DNA of 64,000 nt from Acidobacteriota bacterium (GTDB lineage: Bacteria > Acidobacteriota > Terriglobia > Terriglobales > Acidobacteriaceae), in the NCBI GenBank assembly GCA_021780315.1, contig JAJXYY010000024.1, positions 62,001-126,000 of the forward strand, written 5' to 3'. Below, piece by piece: positions 26,995 through 35,643 of the stretch (within the stretch, counting starts at the first letter, position 1; the number at the start of each line of letters is the position of its first letter). The position numbers and the translations under genes are program-made. The notes under the pieces were generated by a model that was given only the letters and a program-made list of their open reading frames with translations, was not told the DNA's origin and did no database searches.

Positions 26995-27753
26995 TCATTG
27001 TGCTGCGGGTGCCGGTGCCGGTGTGGTTGCTGCTGGCTTTGGCGGGGCTGCGATGACGGGCTCGGGGGGCATGGGCTGGCCATCGCGGACGATGGTGATG
27101 TGTTGCACGACGATGGGCGTGCGGGGCTTGTCGTGGTCGTCACGGTCTACGCGGGCGATGGAGGCGACGAGCAGGACGGAGTGCGCGTCGCACTGGCCGA
27201 AGATGGTGTGTTTGCCGTCGAGTTCTGGGACGGGCACTTCGGTGATGAAGAACTGGCTGCCATTGGTGGTGGGGCCGGAGTTGGCCATGGCGAGGCGTCC
27301 GGGGACGTCGAAGGTGAGGTCTGGGGTGATCTCGTCCTGGAAGTAGTAGCCTGGGTCGCCCATGCCAGTGCCGAGGGGGTCGCCGCCCTGGATCATGAAG
27401 CCGGGGATGACGCGGTGGAAGGTGGTTCCGTCGTAGAGGGACTTGTGGTGAACCTTTTTGAGGGTGTCGGGGTTGGTCCAGTCTTTGGAGCCGTCGGCGA
27501 GGCCGATGAAGTTGGCGACGGTGATGGGGGCCTGCTGGTCGTAGAGCTTGCAGGTGAGGCGGCCCATGGTGGTATCGATGACGGCGGTGGGGCCGGTGGG
27601 GATGACGGGTGGTTTGGGCTGATTGGCGGCGCTGGGTGCGTCGGGGAGTGCGTCCTGAGAGGTGGTCTGAGCGAGGGCTGGAGCAGCGAGCAGTAGGCAG
27701 AGCGCGAGCAGCAGCATCGCAGCGTGAGCAGGCTTGGCAGGGTGAAGGTTCAT
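26995..27753 (-). CDS. Cyclophilin peptidyl-prolyl isomerase, exported
   Basis: A 252-residue protein: signal peptide ([19 protein letters not shown]), a Pro/Ala linker, the cyclophilin domain at about residues 58-226, and a Pro/Ala-rich tail. The active-site block [20 protein letters not shown] and [16 protein letters not shown] match the cytoplasmic copy. The loop [21 protein letters not shown] segment is an insertion. Likely a periplasmic foldase. ATG 27753 is chosen; a TTG nine bases upstream is possible. Together with the FKBP at 43539, the window encodes three prolyl isomerases. Confidence 0.9.
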   Translation of the reverse strand: MNLHPAKPAHAAMLLLALCLLLAAPALAQTTSQDALPDAPSAANQPKPPVIPTGPTAVIDTTMGRLTCKLYDQQAPITVANFIGLADGSKDWTNPDTLKKVHHKSLYDGTTFHRVIPGFMIQGGDPLGTGMGDPGYYFQDEITPDLTFDVPGRLAMANSGPTTNGSQFFITEVPVPELDGKHTIFGQCDAHSVLLVASIARVDRDDHDKPRTPIVVQHITIVRDGQPMPPEPVIAAPPKPAATTPAPAPAAQ

Positions 27754-27824
27754 CACGATCAAGGCTAACCTATCGGGGTGTGCGTCCGCAAAGTTGCGAG
27801 GAGACGTGGGGTGCGGAGTGCTGG

Positions 27825-29015
27825 CTATGGCTGGGGCTGGGCTATCGACTGGACTTGCTGGAAGACGCGGAGGAGGTTGCCGCCGAGGAGTTTGTGCAGG
27901 TCGGAGTCGGAGTAGCCACGGGCGGCGAGGGCGGCGGTGATTTTGGGAAGGTCGGCTGCGGAGTCGATGCCTTCGGGGGTGGCGGGGATGCCGTCGAAGT
28001 CGGAGCCGAGGCCGACGTGATCGATGCCGGCGGTGCGGGCTACGTGGTCGATGTGCGCGATGAGCGAGGTGAAGGGGGCGCGGGGAATGAGGGCGGCGAA
28101 GGTGCGATCGATGTGGTTAGAGGCGGAGAAGGGAATGGGCTGGTTGCGAGCGGCATAGTCTTCGGCCAGAGCCTGATGGGCGAGGCTGCGCTGGGGGCGC
28201 TGGTTGATCCAGGCCTGGCGCCAGGCCTCGTCGATGAAGGCAGGGAAGAAGTTGACCATGACGGCACCGCGATTGGCGGCGATGGCGCGGAGTTGGTCGT
28301 CGGTGAGGTTGCGGGGCGAGTCGGTGAGGGCGCGGGCGGAGGAGTGGGTGGCGAGGATGGGGGCGGTGGTGGTGCGGAGGACGTCGACGAGGGTGGCGTC
28401 GGAGGCGTGGGAGACGTCGATGATGATGCCGAGACGGTTGAGTTCGCGGATGATGTCGCGACCGAAGGGGGTGAGGCCGGGTGGGGTGCTGCTGGCGGGG
28501 TTGCGCAGGTCGCCGGAGGACTCGGCCCAGTCGTTGGAGTTGGACCAGGTGAGGGTGAGGTAGCGGACGCCGCGCTGGTGGAAGAGGCGGAGGTTAGCGA
28601 GGGAGTTCTCGAGGGCGTGGCCGCCTTCGATGCCGAGGAGGATGGCGAACTTGTGTTGGGAGCGTGCGGCGAGGATGTCGGCGGGGGAGGTGCAGAGGGC
28701 GAGGACTTCAGAATGCTGCTGAATTTGGTGAAGGACGCCGTCGAGGAGGGCGTGGGTGCGCTGGACGTATTGGCCGCGCCACTGGGTGGGTTCAGGCCAG
28801 AGGGCGAAGAAGGCGGCGGCGAGGTTGCCTTGACGCGCGGTATCGAGGGAGAGATGGCCGCCGTGGAGGGGGCCGGTGAAGTCCCAGGAGGTAGCTGGGT
28901 GGTCGGGAGAGGGGTCGAGGAAGCGCTGCGGGGTGTCGACGTGGGTGTCGATGACGAGGGCGGCGTGATGCAGGTCGAAAGAGGCCGCGGATGAGTCTGG
29001 GAGAGGCTGATTCAT
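27825..29015 (-). CDS. Membrane (renal-type) dipeptidase, M19
   Basis: A 396-residue metallo-dipeptidase. Landmarks: [15 protein letters not shown] (first metal HxD), [17 protein letters not shown] with the bridging Glu, [39 protein letters not shown] (metal His), and [16 protein letters not shown]19 enzymes split dipeptides, including D-amino-acid-containing ones, and some act on beta-lactam analogues. No signal peptide or anchor is seen in the chosen form, which starts MNQPLPDSS; an in-frame upstream extension has no plausible site. The gene ends 72 bases before the exported cyclophilin gene. Confidence 0.9.
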   Translation of the reverse strand: MNQPLPDSSAASFDLHHAALVIDTHVDTPQRFLDPSPDHPATSWDFTGPLHGGHLSLDTARQGNLAAAFFALWPEPTQWRGQYVQRTHALLDGVLHQIQQHSEVLALCTSPADILAARSQHKFAILLGIEGGHALENSLANLRLFHQRGVRYLTLTWSNSNDWAESSGDLRNPASSTPPGLTPFGRDIIRELNRLGIIIDVSHASDATLVDVLRTTTAPILATHSSARALTDSPRNLTDDQLRAIAANRGAVMVNFFPAFIDEAWRQAWINQRPQRSLAHQALAEDYAARNQPIPFSASNHIDRTFAALIPRAPFTSLIAHIDHVARTAGIDHVGLGSDFDGIPATPEGIDSAADLPKITAALAARGYSDSDLHKLLGGNLLRVFQQVQSIAQPQP

Positions 29016-29158
29016 TCTGTTGATCTTATGTTGATTCTGGTGGGAGTGGGTGATGGCTTGGGTGCGAGGGACAACCTTGTGGTGCTCGGATGCTATCCAC
29101 GCGCTTGCGTGGTTCCGGGAACGATGATTTTTACCAAATAGAGCAGGATTGGACGATA

Positions 29159-29187
29159 GAAAAGCCCCGCTGTGTGCGGGGCTTTTC
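29159..29187 (-). terminator. Terminator after the GlcG/HbpS gene
   Basis: Perfect 12-bp stem GAAAAGCCCCGC / GCGGGGCTTTTC with a five-base loop, 22 bases after the stop of the minus-strand gene at 29209. On the minus strand it ends in a TTTTC run; it works in both directions by sequence. Confidence 0.9.
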
Positions 29188-29208
29188 TGCGTGTGGCGTG
29201 GGTGAGGG

Positions 29209-29604
29209 TTAGAGAGCAGCTGCACCGGCCTGAGCTACGGTGTGATCCTGATCGCCGGAGCCTCCGCTGACGCCGATGGCTCCGACGACTTTGCCGTTTT
29301 GCAGGAGGGGGATTCCGCCGGCGAAGATCATGACCTGGCCGTTGTTGGAGGCGTGGATACCGAAGAACTGGTTGCCTGACTGGGAGTGGGTGGCGAGGTC
29401 CTGGGTGGAGATGTCGAAGGCGCGTGAGGTCCAGGCCTTTTTCTGGGCGATATCGATGGAGCCGAGCCATGCGTTGGTCATGCGCTCGAAGGCGATCAGG
29501 TTTCCGCCTTCGTCGACGACGGCTACGTTCATGGGTTGGCCGAGTTCTTCGGCTTTCTTTTCTGCCGCAGCGATGATGCGGCGGGCGTCAGCGAGGTTAA
29601 TCAT
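29209..29604 (-). CDS. GlcG/HbpS-family (DUF336) protein
   Basis: A 131-residue cytoplasmic protein of the GlcG/HbpS/PduO-C fold. The motif MNVAVVDEGGNLIAFERM, the TSRAFDISTQDL region and the closing GGIPLLQNGKVVGAIGVSGGS are diagnostic. Relatives bind haem or cobalamin or act as accessory proteins; the ligand here is unknown. AGGAG lies eight bases before the ATG. It stands alone with its own terminator, between the dipeptidase and sdhCAB. Confidence 0.85.
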   Translation of the reverse strand: MINLADARRIIAAAEKKAEELGQPMNVAVVDEGGNLIAFERMTNAWLGSIDIAQKKAWTSRAFDISTQDLATHSQSGNQFFGIHASNNGQVMIFAGGIPLLQNGKVVGAIGVSGGSGDQDHTVAQAGAAAL

Positions 29605-29723
29605 GGGTGGTTCTCCTGATGTGAGCTATGAATTGGATTGATGGTGAAAGCTTTCGATGCAGGCGGATTGAAAGCTTCCTACGGAGGGCGAGGAGATGGA
29701 GTGCGTCCAGAGCTATTGCGAGC

Positions 29724-29762
29724 AAAAAGTGTGGCCGCATCGCTGAATGGAGATGCGGCCAC
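29724..29762 (-). terminator. Rho-independent terminator after sdhB
   Basis: An 11-bp stem GTGGCCGCATC / GATGCGGCCAC (29731-29741 and 29752-29762), loop of ten bases, followed on the minus strand by a T run (AAAAA at 29724-29728 on the plus strand). It lies 22 bases after the sdhB stop and closes the sdhCAB operon. Confidence 0.85.
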
Positions 29763-29783
29763 TGCCAAGGTGCTGCAGGATGT

Positions 29784-30545
29784 TTAGCGGGTGAAGAAGT
29801 CTTTGACCTGCTGGACGATGACTTCACGGGTGACGTCGGAGATTGCTTCGGTTAGGGGCAGTTGCTTGGGGCAGGCTTCGACGCAGTTCTGGGCGAAGCC
29901 ACACTCCTGGACACCACCGTCGCCGGCGAGGGCGCGTAGACGCTCTTCTTTGAGGACGGAGCCAGCGGGGTCCATATTGAAGAGCTTGACCTGTGCGATG
30001 GTGGCTGCACCGACGAAGTTGGTGGAGTCATTGAACTGGGGGCAGACCTCCATGCAGATGGTGCAGGAGATGCAGTTGGAGAGGGGGTAGCGCTCTTCCT
30101 GAATCTGGGGGAACTGGCGGGGGGCGGCTCCGAGGTCGTAGGTGCCGTCGATGGGGACCCAGGCCTTGACGGACTTGAGGTTCTGGAAGAGGACGGAGCG
30201 GTCTACGGCGAGGTCGCGGACGACGGGGAACTTGGAGAGCGGAGCGAGGGTGATGGGCTCGTCGGGGTTTCCATCCTGGAGTTTGTCGACGAGGGCGGAG
30301 CAGGCCATACGGGCCTTACCGTTGATGAGCATGGCGCAGGAGCCGCAGATCTCTTCGAGGCAGTTGGAGTCGTAGGCGATGGGGGCGGTCGTTTTTCCGT
30401 CAGCGGTGATGGGGTTGCAGGCGATTTCACCGAGGAGGGATGTGATGTTCATGTTCGGGCGATAGGGGACCTCGAACTTCTCGATGACGACGGGGGCGTC
30501 GGGGTTGGACTGGCGCTTGATCTCAACTTTGATGGTTCTTGGCAT
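29784..30545 (-). CDS. sdhB: Succinate dehydrogenase iron-sulfur subunit
   Basis: SdhB carries the three iron-sulfur clusters that move electrons from FAD to quinone in complex II. The 253-residue protein has the [2Fe-2S] ligands in SNCLEEICGSCAMLINGKA, the [4Fe-4S] set in CISCTICMEVCP, and the third cluster in CGFAQNCVEACP. Its order on the strand, sdhC-sdhA-sdhB, is the B-type (B. subtilis-like) arrangement. The gaps between the genes (113 bases each) contain palindromes. A terminator follows. Confidence 0.94.
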   Translation of the reverse strand: MPRTIKVEIKRQSNPDAPVVIEKFEVPYRPNMNITSLLGEIACNPITADGKTTAPIAYDSNCLEEICGSCAMLINGKARMACSALVDKLQDGNPDEPITLAPLSKFPVVRDLAVDRSVLFQNLKSVKAWVPIDGTYDLGAAPRQFPQIQEERYPLSNCISCTICMEVCPQFNDSTNFVGAATIAQVKLFNMDPAGSVLKEERLRALAGDGGVQECGFAQNCVEACPKQLPLTEAISDVTREVIVQQVKDFFTR

Positions 30546-30572
30546 GGTTGTTGCCCTCGGAAATCTATGTTT

Positions 30573-30587
30573 CGGGCCTTCAGCCCG
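30573..30587. repeat. Palindrome in the sdhA-sdhB gap
   Basis: CGGGC CTTCA GCCCG, five-base arms and a five-base centre, in the 113-base gap between sdhA and sdhB. It is a variant of the GGGCT-AGCCC palindromes in the sdhC-sdhA gap. Confidence 0.6.
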
Positions 30588-30658
30588 CTTGCTTTTCTTC
30601 GGCTACTTACTGGGAGTTTGCCCATGCTAGCGCCGTTGGAGCTTATGTCTGGTTCCTT

Positions 30659-32428
30659 TTAGGTGGAGGAGTAGACGCGGGGACGAGGTTTGATGTGGCT
30701 GGTGTCTACGTCTTCGTAGGTGATGCTGGGTGCTCCGTCGACGAAGGCGGCCTTGGTGGTTTTGAGGAACTGCTCGTCGTTGCGGTTGGGGAAGTCGGGT
30801 TTGTAGTGGGCTCCGCGGGACTCGTCCCGGAGGCGTGCTCCCTGGACGATGACGCGGCCCAGTTCGAGCATGTTGTAGAGTTGGCGGGTGAAGGCGAAGC
30901 TGGTGTTGGCCCACTGGCTCTTGTCGGAGAGGTTGATGTTTTTGTAGCGATGCAGGAGTTCTACGAGCTTGGCGTCGGCTTCGTCGAGTCCGGCGTTGTA
31001 GCGGACGATGGTGGCGTGCTTGGTCATGGTGTCGCCGAGTTCGCGCCAGATCTTGAAGGGGTTTTCGGTGCCAGTGGAGGAGGTGAGCTGATTGTTCTTC
31101 TGCTTCTGGCGCTGGAGTTCGGCTGCGTGGCCGCCGTCGCCGGTGGCAGGCTTGAGGGCCTTGGCGTAGTTGAGAGCCTGAGGGCCAGCGACGAAGCCGC
31201 CGTAGATGCAGGAGAGCAGGGAGTTGGCTCCGAGGCGGTTGGCGCCGTGGATAGAGTAGTCAGCTTCACCGGCAGCGAAGACACCGGGGATGTTGGTCTG
31301 CTGGTTGAAGTCCACCCAGAGGCCGCCCATGGTGTAGTGGACGCCAGGGAAGATCTTCATGGGGACTTCGCGGGGGTCGTCGCCGACGAACTTCTCGTAG
31401 ATTTCGAGGATGCCTTCGAGTTTGTGGAGGCGCTCCTTGGGGAGGTGGGTGAGGTCGAGGTAGACCATGGGCTGGCCGTCGATGCCCATCTGGTCTTCGT
31501 AGACGATCTTGAAGATCTCACGGGTGGCGATGTCGCGGGGGACGAGGTTGCCGTACTTGGGGTAACGCTCTTCGAGGAAGTAGTAGCGGTCTGCCTCGGG
31601 GATGGAGCGGGCGACGCGTTTGTCGTTGCGGTCGCGGGGGACCCAGACACGGCCGCCTTCGCCGCGGGCGGACTCGGACATGAGGCGGAGCTTGTCTTCG
31701 CCGGGGATGGCGGTAGGGTGGACCTGGATGAACTCTCCGTTGGCGTAGAAGGCGCCCTGCTGGTAGAGAGCGGACTGGGCGGAGCCGGTGCAGACGACGG
31801 AGTTGGTGGATTTGCCGAAGATGGCTCCGTTGCCGCCGGTGCAGATGATGATGGCGTCGGCGGGGAAGGTGCGGGTCTCCATGGTGCGGAGATCCATGGC
31901 TACGATGCCGCGGCAGACGCCGTTGTCGTCGAGGACGGCGGAGAGGAACTCCCAGCCTTCGTACTTGGTGACTTTGCCTTCGGACTCGTGGCGGCGGACC
32001 TGCTCGTCGAGAGCGTAGAGGAGTTGCTGGCCGGTGGTTGCGCCCGCGAATGCCGTCCGTTGATATAACGTGCCACCGAAGCGGCGGAAGTCGAGCAAGC
32101 CTTCGGGGGTGCGGTTGAAGGGGACGCCCATGCGATCGAGGAGGTCGATGATCGCGGGGCCCTGGGCGGTCATGTTCTTGACGGGGGTCTGGTTGGCGAG
32201 GAAGTCGCCGCCGTAGACGGTGTCGTCGAAGTGCTTGAGGACGGAGTCGCCTTCGCCCTTGAGGTCTTTGGCGGCGTTGATACCACCCTGGGCGCAGACG
32301 GAGTGGGAGCGCTTGACGGGGACGATGGAGAAGAGGTCGACGGTGCCGCCGGCTTCGGCGATCTTGATGACTGAGGAGAGGCCGGCTAGTCCGCCGCCTA
32401 CTACGATGATTCGGGGTGATGCTGCCAT
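30659..32428 (-). CDS. sdhA: Succinate dehydrogenase flavoprotein subunit
   Basis: SdhA oxidises succinate to fumarate with covalently bound FAD. The 589-residue protein starts MAASPRIIVVGGGLAGL. The FAD-linking His is in HSVCAQGGINA; substrate-site residues sit in HPTAIPGEDKLRL and RLGANSLLSCIYGG; the last block is the catalytic-region ESRGAHYKPDFPNRND. No signal is present, as expected for a cytoplasmic-facing subunit. It is flanked by the iron-sulfur subunit (downstream) and the cytochrome b subunit (upstream). Confidence 0.95.
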   Translation of the reverse strand: MAASPRIIVVGGGLAGLSSVIKIAEAGGTVDLFSIVPVKRSHSVCAQGGINAAKDLKGEGDSVLKHFDDTVYGGDFLANQTPVKNMTAQGPAIIDLLDRMGVPFNRTPEGLLDFRRFGGTLYQRTAFAGATTGQQLLYALDEQVRRHESEGKVTKYEGWEFLSAVLDDNGVCRGIVAMDLRTMETRTFPADAIIICTGGNGAIFGKSTNSVVCTGSAQSALYQQGAFYANGEFIQVHPTAIPGEDKLRLMSESARGEGGRVWVPRDRNDKRVARSIPEADRYYFLEERYPKYGNLVPRDIATREIFKIVYEDQMGIDGQPMVYLDLTHLPKERLHKLEGILEIYEKFVGDDPREVPMKIFPGVHYTMGGLWVDFNQQTNIPGVFAAGEADYSIHGANRLGANSLLSCIYGGFVAGPQALNYAKALKPATGDGGHAAELQRQKQKNNQLTSSTGTENPFKIWRELGDTMTKHATIVRYNAGLDEADAKLVELLHRYKNINLSDKSQWANTSFAFTRQLYNMLELGRVIVQGARLRDESRGAHYKPDFPNRNDEQFLKTTKAAFVDGAPSITYEDVDTSHIKPRPRVYSST

Positions 32429-32472
32429 ACTGTTGATCCTCTCGGCGCTGCGGTAGTGCGGGCGAAGTGCCT

Positions 32473-32521
32473 GGGGCTGAAGCCCCTTTTCGTTATGAAT
32501 CTTTTTACCGGGCTACAGCCC
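32473..32521. repeat. Two palindromes in the sdhC-sdhA gap
   Basis: GGGGCT GA AGCCCC (32473-32486, followed by TTTT on the plus strand) and GGGCT AC AGCCC (32510-32521) lie in the 113-base gap between sdhC and sdhA. Both share the GGGCT-AGCCC form seen at 26902 and 61882. Confidence 0.65.
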
Positions 32522-32541
32522 AGTACTCTCACCGAAGGGCG

Positions 32542-33378
32542 TTAGCTTTGCGGCGTGCTTCGGGGCTGACTTTGCGTTGTCCGGGGTGCTGCTGAGCGGG
32601 AGTTGGTAAGACTGACTGCCGAAGTTGCTGTCGCTGGTTGAACGAGGGCTGCGGGGGTTTCGGGCAGGACGTTCTCCGGGGCGTTGGGGTATTTGTAGAC
32701 GACGGCGTAGATGCTGGCGAGGCCCATCAGGCAGAGAGCGATACCGAGCACGGCGCAGACGTAGCCAAAGCGTTTGCGAGCGCGGTTGCCAGGGGTGATG
32801 CCCCACTTGGCGGCGAAGAGCCAGATGCCGTAGGAGAAGTGCCAGGTGGTGGCGATCATGGCGATGACGTAGATGGCGAGCATCCAGGGGTTGGAGAGCT
32901 CGTGCTGGACCTTGGCGAAGGCTGCGCCGGGGTGCTCCGGGAGCATGACGCCGGAGAAGCGCTGCCGCCAGACGTGCTGGACGATGTAGACCAGTGCAAT
33001 GATTCCGGTGATGCGCTGGGAGAGATACATCCAGTTGCCGGCCCAGGGGTAGACGTTGACGTTGGAGCGGCCGCGGAAGGCAATGAAGACGCCATAGAGG
33101 GCGTGGAAAGAGAGGGGGATGAAGATGAAAGCCCACTCCAGCACGCGGACGAGCGGGAGTGAGTTTAGGAAGACGACCTGCTTGGCGTAGGCGAGGGGGC
33201 CGTTCCAGGTTTCGAAGTTGGAGATGATGTGTTCGACGAGGAAGGCACCGATCGGGACGATGCCGGAGAGGGAGTGTAACTTGCGCCAGAGGAAGGAGTT
33301 GCCCTGGCCCGCGCGAAGAGGTTGCACTCCGCGCTGGGGCGATGTTGCGGAGGAGACGGGCGGTGCGACTGTGGCCAT
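32542..33378 (-). CDS. sdhC: Succinate dehydrogenase cytochrome b subunit
   Basis: A 278-residue membrane anchor of the fused cytochrome b558 type (no sdhD). Haem-ligand histidines are visible in the predicted helices: LWRKLHSLSGIVPIGAFLVEH, SFHALYGVFIAF, IVQHVW, and TTWHFSYGIWLF. A soluble Ala/Ser/Pro-rich tail of about 45 residues follows the last helix. AAGGAG lies six bases before the ATG. A strong promoter lies 68 bases upstream (separate entry). This B-type subunit binds two haems in known relatives. Confidence 0.93.
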   Translation of the reverse strand: MATVAPPVSSATSPQRGVQPLRAGQGNSFLWRKLHSLSGIVPIGAFLVEHIISNFETWNGPLAYAKQVVFLNSLPLVRVLEWAFIFIPLSFHALYGVFIAFRGRSNVNVYPWAGNWMYLSQRITGIIALVYIVQHVWRQRFSGVMLPEHPGAAFAKVQHELSNPWMLAIYVIAMIATTWHFSYGIWLFAAKWGITPGNRARKRFGYVCAVLGIALCLMGLASIYAVVYKYPNAPENVLPETPAALVQPATATSAVSLTNSRSAAPRTTQSQPRSTPQS

Positions 33379-33445
33379 GAAAGGCTCCTTGAGGGCTCGG
33401 GAGAGCGACGTCGTCTAATGTTAGTTGCAAACAATCAGCAACGCG

Positions 33446-33475
33446 ATTATTCCGCTGTGGTTTGACGACCGTCAA
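33446..33475 (-). promoter_or_regulatory. Sigma-70-like promoter of sdhCAB with overlapping inverted repeat
   Basis: On the minus strand TTGACG (33475-33470), an 18-base spacer and AATAAT (33451-33446) form a good -35/-10 pair, placing the RNA start near 33438. An inverted repeat TTGAC GACC GTCAA (33462-33475) overlaps the -35 box and could be an operator. The sdhC ATG is about 60 bases downstream of the predicted start. Confidence 0.6.
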
Positions 33476-33539
33476 GGAAACTCGGAGGCTTTGTGCGGTT
33501 ATCGATAGAAGTGTGCGAAATAGTTGTACTGGATGGAAT

Positions 33540-34163
33540 TCATGCCAGTGGAGTTTTTGCATTGAGGATGAGGAGCAAAGCGGAGAGGGCCCGGCCGCGA
33601 TGGCTGAGTTGGAGTCGGGTGGCTGGGTCGAGTTCGGCCATAGTACGGTGGAGGTGGGGCAGGTAGAAGAGGGGATCGTAGCCGAATCCGCTGGTGCCGC
33701 GCGGGGTGGCGATGATCTGGCCTTCGACGTTGCCGTCGGCGGTGGAGAGGAGTTGGCCGTCACGGGCGGCGGCGAGGACGCAGTGGTAGCGGGCGGTGTG
33801 GTTGGTGTCGGGGGTGGCGGCAAGGGCCTGGAGGAGGCAGAGGTTATTGCGTGCGTCGGTGGTATCGGCGAGGTGGTCCGAGAAGGCGAGGTCTTCTGCG
33901 TAGCGGGCGGAGCGTACGCCGGGTGCTCCGTGGAGGGCATCGACCTCGAGACCGGAGTCGTCGGCGAGGACGATGAGGCCGGGGGCGTGGCGGGAGTAGG
34001 CGAGGGCCTTGGCGATGGCGTTGCCGGTGAAGGTGGGTTCGTCTTCGGCGGGGGCAGGGATGTCCTGAAGTCCGGGAAGTGGGCGGATGTGGATGCGGTC
34101 TCCGGCGGCGATGGCGAAGTCGCGGAGTTTGCCAGGGTTCGAAGTGGCGATATAGAGAGTCAT
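33540..34163 (-). CDS. rdgB: dITP/XTP pyrophosphatase (HAM1 family)
   Basis: RdgB removes non-canonical purine nucleoside triphosphates (dITP, XTP) from the pool, protecting DNA from misincorporation. The 207-residue form starts MTLYIATSNPGKLRDF, containing the phosphate-binding TSNPGK. EDEPTFTGNAIAKA and VLADDSGLEVDALHGAPGVRSARYA follow, then the C-terminal GTSGFGYDPLFYLP and LSHRGRAL. No ribosome site is obvious. A longer in-frame start exists further upstream but lacks counterparts. It diverges from nothing nearby; the outer-membrane protein gene lies 52 bases upstream on the same strand. Confidence 0.92.
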   Translation of the reverse strand: MTLYIATSNPGKLRDFAIAAGDRIHIRPLPGLQDIPAPAEDEPTFTGNAIAKALAYSRHAPGLIVLADDSGLEVDALHGAPGVRSARYAEDLAFSDHLADTTDARNNLCLLQALAATPDTNHTARYHCVLAAARDGQLLSTADGNVEGQIIATPRGTSGFGYDPLFYLPHLHRTMAELDPATRLQLSHRGRALSALLLILNAKTPLA

Positions 34164-34215
34164 GTGAGTTATTGGTCTGGCGTAGTGCGGGAGTTTGAGG
34201 GGATGTGTGGAGCGG

Positions 34216-35568
34216 TTACGGTGCGATGCGCAGGCGGAGGAAGGCGACGGCGCCGAAGGGGTGCTGGCCGTAGGTGGAGACCAGTGCTGCGGGGGTGTTG
34301 TAGAGGGTGAATTGGGCTCCTGGGGCGGCGAGGAGGTGGGGGGCAATGTGGTACTGGCGGTCGTAGCCGAGGGAGTAAGACTGGACGTGGCCGATGGGCG
34401 ACTCGGTGAAGCCGGTCGGCAGGGTCGAGCCTGGGTTGAGGAGGAGTTCATTGGAACGCCCAGCATTTTCGATGCGGGTGAAGAGGAAGTTGCGGGAGTG
34501 GAACTGGAGGAGGGATTCGAGCAGGTAGCTGTTCTCCTTGGAGTGGTCGGTGAGCGAGAGGGTGCGGCCCCAGACGAGGGTGCTGGACCAGTTGCCGGAA
34601 TGAGTGCCGTCACTGGTGGCAGGGCCTAAGGGACGGTTGTACATGAGGGAGGCAGTTTGGCGCTGCTGGTTTTCGCCGGGGTAGAGGGCTTCAGGGCTGG
34701 TGATGTGGGCGATGGAATACTGGCTGGTCCAGTTGGGGGTGGGGGAGAAGGTGAGGCGGGTGGAGTAGCTGTCGATGGTAAGGCCATTGGATGAGGGCTG
34801 GAAGTGCCAGCGGGCTTCGGCGGGTTCTCCGCCGTGGAAGCCTGAGGCCTCGATGCGGAGCGAGTGCCAGGTGAGGCCGCCGGTAAGGACGTTGAAAGCG
34901 ATGTGGGTCGAGTCCTGCTGGTGGTGGTCGAGAGCGGCGAGGGGATTCTCGGATGCGGTGAGTCGGTGCGGGTAGGCGGTGGGGCCGATGGCTGGGTCGC
35001 CGACGGGTGCGGCGTAGAAGCTGAGGAGTGTGTGCTGGCCCAGGCGCAGGTCGTAGAGGGCGGCGAGTTCCATGACAAAGTCGTGGGGATGCTGGCCGTC
35101 GACGATGGGTTTGCCAAAGGCGGTTTCGCCCTGTTGAAAGAGTTGAGGGAACTGGCGGCCGGAGATGGTTGCGGGTTCGAGCGAGAGCATGGTGCGGAGG
35201 GTGAGTTGGCCGAAGCGGCCGTTGGAGCCAAACTCGCGTGTGGCCATGGGCATGATCCAGTTGGTGGAGTAGAGCTTGTCGGCGCCGCGAGGGGAGTCGG
35301 CGTGTTGCTGGATGTCGGAGATGGAGGCATTGCCATGGAGCATCAGCATCCAGCCGTCGCGGTGGACCATGAGCATGGAGACGGGAGTGGAGGCGGGTTC
35401 GATGCTGGTGCCGGAAGAGGTATGGGCGATTTCGGCCTGAATGAGGTTGGTGGGTGCAGCCATGGAGTCCATGGAGTGGGAGTGCATGTCCATGCCGGGC
35501 ATGTCGGGCTGCTGGGCCGTGGCTACAGGGGCGAGTAGAGCTAGAACGAGGGTGATGCGGAGGCGCAT
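34216..35568 (-). CDS. Exported outer-membrane-like protein with Met/His-rich N-terminus
   Basis: A 450-residue protein with a signal peptide (LRITLVLALLAPVATAQ). A short Met/His cluster follows (PDMPGMDMHSHSMDSM), of the kind that binds copper(I) or silver. The rest has the alternating aromatic/polar strands of an outer-membrane beta-barrel (TWHSLRIEASGFHGGE, WTSQYSIAHITS, NSYLLESLLQFHSRNFLFTR, VQSYSLGYDRQYHIAP) and ends in a short strand (AVAFLRLRIAP). I do not recognise a named family. The Cys/His-rich exported protein lies 75 bases upstream on the same strand. A metal-related role is inferred, not shown. Confidence 0.65.
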   Translation of the reverse strand: MRLRITLVLALLAPVATAQQPDMPGMDMHSHSMDSMAAPTNLIQAEIAHTSSGTSIEPASTPVSMLMVHRDGWMLMLHGNASISDIQQHADSPRGADKLYSTNWIMPMATREFGSNGRFGQLTLRTMLSLEPATISGRQFPQLFQQGETAFGKPIVDGQHPHDFVMELAALYDLRLGQHTLLSFYAAPVGDPAIGPTAYPHRLTASENPLAALDHHQQDSTHIAFNVLTGGLTWHSLRIEASGFHGGEPAEARWHFQPSSNGLTIDSYSTRLTFSPTPNWTSQYSIAHITSPEALYPGENQQRQTASLMYNRPLGPATSDGTHSGNWSSTLVWGRTLSLTDHSKENSYLLESLLQFHSRNFLFTRIENAGRSNELLLNPGSTLPTGFTESPIGHVQSYSLGYDRQYHIAPHLLAAPGAQFTLYNTPAALVSTYGQHPFGAVAFLRLRIAP

Positions 35569-35643
35569 GAGGGAGTCCTTCTAGGTGAGAGCCTGGGTGA
35601 CTTGCGGGTGAGCAAGCGGGGATACGGTGCCAGGATGCGTAAC

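Noticed and set aside
27609-28994. Plus-strand frame of 461 codons
   Set aside because: Antisense to the exported cyclophilin and dipeptidase genes; repetitive Gly-Glu composition, no recognisable domain.
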